The notes under the pieces were generated by a model. The model made no database searches, was not told where the DNA came from, and saw only the letters and a list, made by a program, of their open reading frames with translations. This document shows positions 37,103 to 44,900 of a stretch of DNA of 64,000 nucleotides, in pieces (the stretch's first letter is position 1; each line of letters starts with the position of its first letter). Source of the DNA: JAJCYL01 sp965206015 (GTDB lineage Bacteria; Bacteroidota; Bacteroidia; Cytophagales; Cyclobacteriaceae). Location of the stretch: NCBI GenBank assembly GCA_965206015.1, contig CBDBIW010000016.1, positions 992,001-1,056,000 of the forward strand. The letters run 5' to 3'. The translations under genes and the position numbers were made by a program.

Positions 37103-37513
37103 ATGAACATATCTGTATTTAGAAAGGAGCACTTCAATGCAGCTCATCGCTTGCATAATCCAGACTGGTCTGATGAAAAGAATACCGCTGTTTTCGGATT
37201 ATGTAACAACCCTAACTACCATGGTCATAACTATGAATTGATAGTACGTTTATCTGGTGAGCCAAATCCAGATACCGGATTTGTTTATGATATGAAAGAG
37301 CTTAGTGATGTCATAAAAGAACATGTGATATTTAAACTTGATCACAAGAACTTAAATCTTGATATTGAAGAATTCAAACACCTCAATCCAACTGCGGAAA
37401 ATATAGCTGTTGTTATCTACAATATACTCCGTGAAAAAATTGACGGTAAGTTTGATTTGAAAATCACACTGCATGAAACTGAAAGAAACTTTGTTGAATA
37501 TTACGGAAACTGA
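37103..37513 (+). CDS. 6-pyruvoyltetrahydropterin synthase / QueD-family enzyme
   Basis: 136 residues. Zinc ligands are His15 (HFNAAH), His40 and His42 (NYHGHNY), with catalytic Cys34 in CNNPN. The C-x5-HGHNY spacing matches 6-pyruvoyltetrahydropterin synthases rather than E. coli QueD (C-x3-HxH). LDHKNLN and the C-terminal Glu in HETERNF are also conserved. It acts on 7,8-dihydroneopterin triphosphate, the product of the next gene, FolE. The two genes overlap by 41 bp, indicating a joint pathway to a tetrahydropterin or to queuosine/preQ0. Confidence 0.9.
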   Translation: MNISVFRKEHFNAAHRLHNPDWSDEKNTAVFGLCNNPNYHGHNYELIVRLSGEPNPDTGFVYDMKELSDVIKEHVIFKLDHKNLNLDIEEFKHLNPTAENIAVVIYNILREKIDGKFDLKITLHETERNFVEYYGN

Positions 37514-38165
37514 AGATGTATTTGCGGAGGAGTTGGGAGAAGACCACGTAGCAACTGCATCAGACACACCGTTGCGACCTGATGCGTTTGAGTTAGATGA
37601 TAAGTTAAAAATCGAATTGATTGCCAAGCACTTCAAAGAGATTATGCATGTATTGGGATTGGATTTAACAGATGATAGTTTAAAGGGAACACCTTACAGG
37701 GTAGCAAAAATGTACGTTAAAGAGGCATTTAGTGGACTAAACCCAAATAATAAGCCAAAGGCTACATTGTTTGAAAATAAGTTTAATTACACCGAAATGA
37801 TTGTAGAAAAGGACATTACCTTTTACTCTCATTGCGAGCATCATTTTGTTCCAATTTATGGCAAAGCACATGTTGCCTACATATCAAGCGGCAATGTAAT
37901 TGGACTATCAAAGATCAATCGCATTGTACAATATTTTGCTAAGAGGCCTCAGGTTCAGGAAAGAATGACCAATCAAATAGCTGAAGAACTAAAGGGTGTT
38001 TTACAGACGGACAACGTTGGTGTAGTTGTAGATGCAAATCATATGTGTGTATCCAGTAGGGGTGTTGCAGATACTAATAGCAAAACAGGCACGGCATATT
38101 TCAGTGGCTTATTTAGAGAAGAGAATACTAAACGTGAATTCCTCAACTACATAAATTCAAAGTAG
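37473..38165 (+). CDS. folE: GTP cyclohydrolase I
   Basis: 230 residues, within the usual range. Conserved zinc and substrate motifs: SHCEHHFVP, GKAHVAYI, LSKINRIVQYFAKRPQVQER, and MCVSSRGV with the second Cys. It opens GTP to 7,8-dihydroneopterin triphosphate, feeding folate, biopterin or queuosine synthesis. The start ATG at 37473 lies inside the PTPS-like gene; the next in-frame Met is beyond conserved residues, so the overlap is real. It carries an acidic N-terminal extension of about 40 residues. Confidence 0.95.
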   Translation: MKLKETLLNITETEDVFAEELGEDHVATASDTPLRPDAFELDDKLKIELIAKHFKEIMHVLGLDLTDDSLKGTPYRVAKMYVKEAFSGLNPNNKPKATLFENKFNYTEMIVEKDITFYSHCEHHFVPIYGKAHVAYISSGNVIGLSKINRIVQYFAKRPQVQERMTNQIAEELKGVLQTDNVGVVVDANHMCVSSRGVADTNSKTGTAYFSGLFREENTKREFLNYINSK

Positions 38166-38623
38166 GAGCCTGTAAACAAGTAGATATCCTTTGCATTGTT
38201 CACATGTCGCAATGCCAACTCCAGTTCTCCATTTTTAAAATAAGATCCACCAGCATTCGACAAACACTCAGCTTTTGTGAGGTGATTTGCCCCGTACTTC
38301 TGTTTCGATATTGATAACGCAGTTTGAAAAAGATCTAAAGACTGCAGATTCAATCCAACTTGTTCAAATAAATTGGCAAGATTATTTAACGGATGAATTA
38401 CTTGGTGAGACATTTCACTGTGAATACTTCTATTCAATTGCAATGCCTCCATAAGGGTTCGCTTTTAGCGATGGAGCAGATGGTAGTTTCGAACATCTTT
38501 CTCAATAGCCTTGGAATCTCTACCGCTATAACCAGTTTGAGCCTCTGCGGAATATCCACAGAGGCTCAAAATTGCTATTAATATTGCTATTGTTTCTTTG
38601 ATACGAGTTCTGAAAAACAACAA
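38147..38623 (-). pseudogene. Secreted TPR protein, truncated with internal stop
   Basis: Reading from TTG 38623 gives a signal peptide (IAILIAILSLCG then SAEAQ) and about 30 more residues, then a stop near 38466. The frame resumes in MEALQLNRSIHSEMSHQVIH, NNLANLFEQVGLNLQSLDLF, NAGGSYFKNGELELALRHV, which are TPR units. It ends overlapping the folE stop by 19 bp, so the C-terminus is missing. Probably the remains of a longer TPR protein. Confidence 0.6.
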
Positions 38624-38653
38624 TTATAGTTTATCCCGAATTATTAGGGCACC

Positions 38654-39577
38654 TTATTTTCCTAACCCATTCTCAGCTACGAACTGGTCATAGATATTTT
38701 GGAAATCATCTATCTCGGGGTTCGCTTCTATCGCACGTTCAAAACTTGTTAAAGCGTCAAGGTATAACTCATTCTCTTCGTAAAATGAAGCGTAAATCAG
38801 ACCATTCATTGAAGAACCTTCAGTTAATTCTTTCTTCAGCCCAGTAAGGTTGGCGGTCAATTCTTTTAACTCGGCAGGGCTTAGTCTCTGGATACCGTAA
38901 TCCCGTGATTTAACAGTTCCGCCAGTTGTAGAGGTCACAGTGACAATTAAAAATCTTTCAGCTTTTAATTTCTCAGAAGTGAAATCCAAATCAGTTTTTG
39001 TCTCAGTAGTTTCACTTTCGTAAAGAACTTCGCTAAAGGCATTTTTAACTGTTACTAGGTAGGAACCATCTTCCTGACCACCTGTCCATCTAATAGTAGC
39101 TTGTTCGCCGTAAACCCTGTTTGGGCTGTGTTTGTCTTTAAGCAGTACCGCTAAAGAGTATCTAGTGGTACGCTCAACGGCTCCCGTTGCCTTCAAATTC
39201 TTCCTGTAGTTACGATTGACGTCACCGTCATTTTCGTCCATTTTGTTCATCACAAAATTCATGTAGCGACCAGCAACACCAGCAGTTCCCTTACTAAGCT
39301 TACCTACTAGGTCATTTACATTGTGAGTTCCAGCAGTTCTTAATTCCATTGTTTTACCAGACTTGTGAACTAATCCGATATAAGCACCAGGAGCAGCAAT
39401 TATTTGGTCACCACTGTAAAGTTTAAATCCTGTTTTTAACTGTGCAACTGAAGCACCTGCCTTCTTAACTTGGTTGGTTCCCTTATTGGCCAGTACCCTA
39501 AATAAATAATCCTGCGCTACAGAATCCAATGCTGTAAGAGAAGCAGCCATTGAAAGTACGATTGCTAAATATTTCAT
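38654..39577 (-). CDS. Secreted protein with FecR-like N-terminus and helical repeat C-terminus
   Basis: 307 residues from the preferred ATG 39577 (MKYLAIVLSMAASL, signal peptide ending at SVAQ); an upstream ATG at 39607 adds 10 residues. The stretch LKTGFKLYSGDQIIAAPGAY followed by GKTMELRTAG resembles the beta repeats of FecR-type domains. The last 60 residues (GLIYASFYEENELYLDALTS) look like one TPR unit. Exported; role unknown. It is a single gene with a 200-bp upstream gap. Confidence 0.6.
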   Translation of the reverse strand: MKYLAIVLSMAASLTALDSVAQDYLFRVLANKGTNQVKKAGASVAQLKTGFKLYSGDQIIAAPGAYIGLVHKSGKTMELRTAGTHNVNDLVGKLSKGTAGVAGRYMNFVMNKMDENDGDVNRNYRKNLKATGAVERTTRYSLAVLLKDKHSPNRVYGEQATIRWTGGQEDGSYLVTVKNAFSEVLYESETTETKTDLDFTSEKLKAERFLIVTVTSTTGGTVKSRDYGIQRLSPAELKELTANLTGLKKELTEGSSMNGLIYASFYEENELYLDALTSFERAIEANPEIDDFQNIYDQFVAENGLGK

Positions 39578-39780
39578 GTCTATTCCAATTTTATGTTTAA
39601 AGATCATTTTCTTTTCTCTATTTATACGTCAAATATGGTCAAAATAGACATGCGGAAATCTTATTTTCGATAAACCAGTTTATTCTGTCGATAAACAATC
39701 CAATAGCAAAGACTAACAAATTATCAAAATGCTGATCTTCTTCATTTACTGCTATTGAGAGTCGTTATTTACCTTTGTAA

Positions 39781-40165
39781 TCATCCTAATTTCCAACCAA
39801 TATCATATTTAAATACGAGTTCTCCACCCGAATAATTCGAAAATATTAGGCCGGTATCGGCGATAATACTCAGGGGAAAATGGAGTATAGCAAATTCATG
39901 CTCTTTCAGTCTTAATATGGAAATAGCAAGGAATAAAAAGAAGATCATAAAGTTTACCCCTCCATGTGTTGCGCCTGTAGCCCAAGCTTCACTTTTCGTG
40001 TCAATCTTTAAAAGATCAATAATTCCAAAAATCATGGCTAATACCGCGAAAGTGAGTGTTCCGAGCAAAGCGTAGGATGTCCAAAAAGAGATTTAAAGGA
40101 TATAATGCAGCCCGAAAATGGATGAGCATTGCGTGGACCGGATGACCAAACACCCGGCCTCTCAT
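39781..40165 (-). pseudogene. DUF2231 membrane protein, frameshifted
   Basis: From ATG 40165 the frame reads MRGRVFGHPVHAMLIHF, the HPxHxxLxHF start of DUF2231 proteins, then ALYPLNLFLDIL. A one-base shift near 40080 moves into ALLGTLTFAVLAMIFGII and WATGATHGGVNFMIFFLFLA, to the stop at 39781. Repaired it is about 128 residues with four helices. It is 22 bp downstream of the membrane gene at 40188-40517, probably one operon. Confidence 0.6.
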
Positions 40166-40187
40166 TAATTCACGAATCACTTGTTGA

Positions 40188-40517
40188 CTAAAGAACTGCT
40201 AACAGCAATAGAATAAAGCCTATCACCGCTGCCGAGGCATGAACCAGAGTAATATTCTTAGGAACTTCTTTACCACCCAGATCTTTGAAAAACAGGAAAA
40301 AACCTCCGGACGCAGCAACTGCAAGAACTAGTAAGGCAGTGGCAAGTTGAGTACCTCCTCCAACAAACTCGAGAATGAGAAGTACAAGAGCGACCGCAGC
40401 CAAAACTCCGTGTATGATAGCAGACATACGTGGAGGGTTTTCACCTTTTAAAACCTTTATAAGCATCGTCAACCCGATTACAGCTGCCAAGGCAAAAAGA
40501 GCAATTATTGTGTACAT
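40188..40517 (-). CDS. Small four-helix membrane protein
   Basis: 109 residues, almost entirely hydrophobic: helices at about 2-22, 32-52, 57-77 and 87-109. Conserved-looking His residues occur in helices two (IHGVL) and four (LVHASAAV), which could bind haem or metal, but no family was recognised. It precedes the broken DUF2231 gene in the same direction. Confidence 0.6.
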   Translation of the reverse strand: MYTIIALFALAAVIGLTMLIKVLKGENPPRMSAIIHGVLAAVALVLLILEFVGGGTQLATALLVLAVAASGGFFLFFKDLGGKEVPKNITLVHASAAVIGFILLLLAVL

Positions 40518-40630
40518 AGCGAATTATTTTCCTTAATTATTATAAAAAATGGCTTTTACAGTTTTAATAATGGGGCATTATAATCTTTGGGGTGTTGCTC
40601 GTACCGGAACCATTGATGTTATATACTTCA

Positions 40631-40705
40631 ACCCGTTGTGCTAATTAATCAGGAGTAAGGAAAAGTGTTCATAAGCCTGATTACCAGTAAATTAAATCTT
40701 CAAAC
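40631..40705 (+). mobile_element. Solo left end of an IS982-family element (relic)
   Basis: ACCCGTTGTGCTAATTAATC at 40631 matches the left terminus of the element at 28540 over 19 of its first 20 bases. The next ~55 bp are loosely similar. No transposase follows; the porP-like gene's end lies 16 bp beyond the relic. A footprint of an old insertion or a derived short repeat. Confidence 0.6.
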
Positions 40706-40720
40706 AATCTGTCATTGCTT

Positions 40721-41749
40721 CTAAAATATAAATGGCACCGGGCATCTCAAGCGTTGAACGTCCTTTGGCGGCTTTGGGGGTCCTACTCTAAAGTTGTAAA
40801 TCACTGAAGCCTCATGAGCCCCACCAGTATTAATGCCCAATTCAGAAATTGTCAGATCATAGCTGTAGCCGAAATTGAAATTTCCTTGTCTTAAGCCCAG
40901 ATGAAGGATAATAGATTCGTTATTGGAAAATCCATCAACTGTTTTGATTGGAATACCGCGATACCAAAGCCCTAAGACTATAGGCTCAAGGGTGAAAAAT
41001 GCACCAAGATCTAACTGGTCGAATTTTCCTTGAGAACGATAATTAAAAGTTGGTGTTATGCTGCGTTCTCGCCCACCGGAAGACTTGGCCGCTCCTAATG
41101 GAATTCGATAGCCACCATGAGTGGAATACCTTTTGGGCAGCGGACTGCTTGCATCATCGCCGTCAATTAAAGACTGGTCTGGTTCAAAAATGTTATGAAC
41201 TGCCCCGCCAATCCATAGATTACTGGAGAAAAAGATACCACCTAAAGCCAGGTCAAAGTAGTTAACTTTTAAGCCGGTATCGAAGATTTCGATTGTTGGG
41301 GTTCCAAGGAATCCGGTATTATCAAACTGATCTCCAAATGTCAGATTTGCAAAATCAAGAGACCGCGAGGTATAAGAAATTTGTGCCCCTGGTCTAAAAA
41401 CCCAATTATAATTCAGCTCCAATTCATAAACATATTGAAATCCAATGGCTGTAGAATTAAGCCCGGCCTGACCTTCAATGTCCCGGGTTATAATCATGCC
41501 CACACTGTTGTTATTCTCCAAATGATAGTCAGCCCAAGCAGAAAAGGTTTCAAAATTAGCATCAATTGATGGCCATTGGTTTCTGTAGTTTACACCAGCC
41601 CTACCATTTTGATTAATCCCGGCCAATGCAGGATTGAGATAAAGAGGTGCTGCATAGTACTGAGAAAATTGAGGGTCTTGAGCCCAAACCTTGTTATTAC
41701 TGCATGTTAAATGCAGGATAAAGAGCGCAAAAAAAACCTTGTTCATTGA
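40721..41749 (-). CDS. PorP/SprF family type IX secretion outer-membrane protein
   Basis: 342 residues from ATG 41749 (MNKVFFALFILHLTC), giving a signal peptide ending at WAQ; the longer frame from 41833 adds 28 unlikely residues. The start DPQFSQYYAAPLYLNPALAG is the family hallmark, followed by GVNYRNQWP and repeated beta strands. PorP/SprF proteins sit in the outer membrane and help move or anchor specific type IX substrates. The divergent neighbour encodes a giant protein with a C-terminal gliding-motility sorting domain, its likely partner. Confidence 0.93.
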   Translation of the reverse strand, partial: SMNKVFFALFILHLTCSNNKVWAQDPQFSQYYAAPLYLNPALAGINQNGRAGVNYRNQWPSIDANFETFSAWADYHLENNNSVGMIITRDIEGQAGLNSTAIGFQYVYELELNYNWVFRPGAQISYTSRSLDFANLTFGDQFDNTGFLGTPTIEIFDTGLKVNYFDLALGGIFFSSNLWIGGAVHNIFEPDQSLIDGDDASSPLPKRYSTHGGYRIPLGAAKSSGGRERSITPTFNYRSQGKFDQLDLGAFFTLEPIVLGLWYRGIPIKTVDGFSNNESIILHLGLRQGNFNFGYSYDLTISELGINTGGAHEASVIYNFRVGPPKPPKDVQRLRCPVPFIF

Positions 41750-41939
41750 CCTGATCCTGTAGCATGTTTGACGCCACCCAAGAGTTTTGCAAAATAGGTA
41801 ATAATATGTCGATTTGGAAATCGTTTTGCCCATATTTAGTGCTCACATAATTATACAACAAATTGAGTCGTTATTAAAAGAGTTTCAATTTGATAATAAA
41901 AACTTCATTTTTGAATAAATATTTTAACAGTACATTGAG

Positions 41940-44900
41940 GTGGTGAAATTTGTTTATAGAAAGACTGGTGTGGATAAGGCAGCGTGGTTGGTTTTATGTG
42001 TACTTATAACCTTCTGTAGTATAAATACCCTAAAAGGACAGTTTATCAACGGAAACAACTGGTATTTTGGCAATTCACAGCATGCTATCCTGTTCAAAAA
42101 GTCTAATAACGAATTTGCTTTAGATAGCATGCAGGCCACTCCGTACGGAAGAGGTGGGGGAGCCGTTGTGTCCAGCGAGCATGACGGGAATACCATTTTT
42201 TATAGTGATGGCGTTAATGTTTACGATGCCACTCATGAAATAATACCTGATGGTACCGGGCTATCGGGTGATTCCTCATTAAATCAGGCAGCTGTAGCGG
42301 CTCCAAGACCTGGGTCTGCTAACACAGATTGGTTAATTTTTACGAACTCTGGAAGTGCTGGTGTCAATGAAATCCAATATACCCGGGTAAATAGTACCTT
42401 TTCAGGAAATGCTGCCTTACCCAATCAACCAGTCCTAGGCGAAGCGATTATGGCGGAAAAGAATGTAGCTACTGGATTAAGCAACCCAGCCCCAGGAATG
42501 TTGATGGTGAGAAGTAGTACTGATCCCAGCAATTTCTGGCTGGTTTCTGAAGATCGTGTGACTCGAGAGTTCAAAGTTACCCTTATTGATGCTGGCCTGA
42601 CTTTACCTACGCAATCATTTCCGAATCCTGCTCCGCTTATTACTGCTGAGAGTTTTTCAGCCGTACAAATAAGTCCGGACACTATCAGGATTGCCGTATC
42701 ACCCCGAGAAGCAAATGCCGACATACAACTATGGACATTGGATATTTCAACTGGAAATCCGGAGAGTGGCATGATGACATTTGAACGGACACTGACAAAC
42801 ACTGGCAATGGCGATGATGTGAGCCCTGCAATTTATGATACTGAATGGTCGTCTGACGGAAGTAAACTTTACATATCGAGGCAGGGAAGTACAGGTAACT
42901 CAGGTAACCTCTTTCAGGTAGATTTCAATGACCCCTTAGAAAATGTAAATTCAATTTTACCAGCTCCGGCATTTAGGAGTTTTGGTTTGAAATTGGGCCC
43001 CAATGACACCTTATATCATTTGTACCAGCCAACAGCAGCTTCACCTATCGAGTTGGGAGCTATTACCCAGCCGGGTCAGACATTTGATAGTACGGCTTAT
43101 GATTTACAGCCTTCTCCGGGTACTCTTTTTAATGGATTTCAATTTCCTTCACAAGCCATCCCCAATATGTCAACGCTGGGGCCTGTAGTTTTTACATTTG
43201 CTGATGCTTGTTTTGGTTCTGATACTAAATTCACCCCGATGGTGATGGATGTCCCTCCAGCCTTCTATTTCTGGGATTTCGGGGATGGCTCAACTTCATT
43301 TTCTCATAGCCCTGTCCACACGTATGGTGCCGCGGGTGTTTACCAGGTCTCTTTGACTGTATTTCTTAATGGGGTAACAGAACCACCATTTACTCAGACT
43401 GTTAATATCATTGATCCCCAATTAATGGTTGATATTTTTCCGGATTCTACTATTTGTCCCGGGCAGGTGGTTGTGCTGGATCCCATGCCGGATCCTGCCA
43501 CCTCGGCAGTTGGCTACACTTGGAGTACGGGTGAAACTACTCCCACCATCGATGTGGATTCTACTGGTACCTATTGGGTATCTGTTCAATCAGCTGCACT
43601 TGATCCCAATACCGGATTTCCCAGTGGATGTGCTGCCTTTGATGAGGTGATGATTCTGGTGTATGGGGATACTGTTCAGGCTTCAAACCAGTGGTATTTT
43701 GGTGACAAGGCTGGAATTGATTTTAACGAGAATCCGCCATTAGCTTTGACCGATGGAGAAAGTCAATCTCCGGAAGCAGCCGCAACAATCTCAGATATCG
43801 ATGGGGAACTACTTTTCTACACGAATGGCAAGACGGTATACAATAAGGAACATACCCGGATGGTTAATGGGGACAACATCGGAGGTGATAGTACGTCCGC
43901 ACAGGGGGCATTAATTGTACAATTACCCGATAACGAAACCATTTTTTACATTTTTATGACTGACCCCGCATGGGGCGACCAGACCTTTGATCTCAACTAT
44001 GCAATGGTTGATATGAAGCTTGATACGGCCAGGGGTGGAGTCATTTTGAAGAATCGCCCCTTATATTATAAATCAACTGAACGCCTGACGGCCTCTAGTG
44101 GTGGAAGTTTGGTTTGGTTACTCAGTCACGAGTTCGGTAACAATACCTTTAGAGCGTATCCCATTGACACTACTGGTATTGGAGCACCTCGTTTTTCATC
44201 TGTGGGTACCAGGTTATCATCAGCTACAGAAGGTCATAGTCGTAATTCCATGAAATTATCTGCGGACGTGTCTAAAGTGGCTATGACCATTGCCGGAGCA
44301 GAGAATTTTGTTGAAGTTTTCAATTTTGTAGATAGTACCGGTGAAGTGATGAACCCATTAAAAATCAATATAGGAGAACCTGCACCCGCAGAGATTTATG
44401 GTGTAGAATGGTCACCAGATAACCAAAAACTTTATGTGACCACGCGTGGAGGAGGTAATTCCAGATTACTTCAATTCGATGTAGATACGACTGACGTTGC
44501 TACCATTGAAGCTTCAAAATTTGAGGTGGCCAATGATGCCCGGGAATTTGGTCAAATACAGACTGGACCAAATGGAGTTATTTACATGGCAGTAAATGGG
44601 GCCGCAGCATTGGGAACAATTAATAACCCAAATGCAGATGACACTCAGGTAGGATTCACATTAGCCGGATTTGATCTGGGAGGGCGAACAAGTACACTGG
44701 GCCTTCCCAATTTTGTCCAAAACCAATCACAACCTCCATCAGGACCATCATTGACAGTAGGTCCGGGCTGTCTTGGTCAGGTAATTAGTATGTCTGCGAC
44801 GGGGACTTCAAACATTGACAGGTTTGAGTGGATTTTTGGTGATGGTCAAGGAACCGGTCCGATGGCTCCTATGGATACATCTCATGTTTACAACGTGTCT

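Noticed and set aside
42425..42808. 127-codon minus-strand ORF
   Set aside because: Shadow of the adhesin gene; composition follows the opposite strand's codons.
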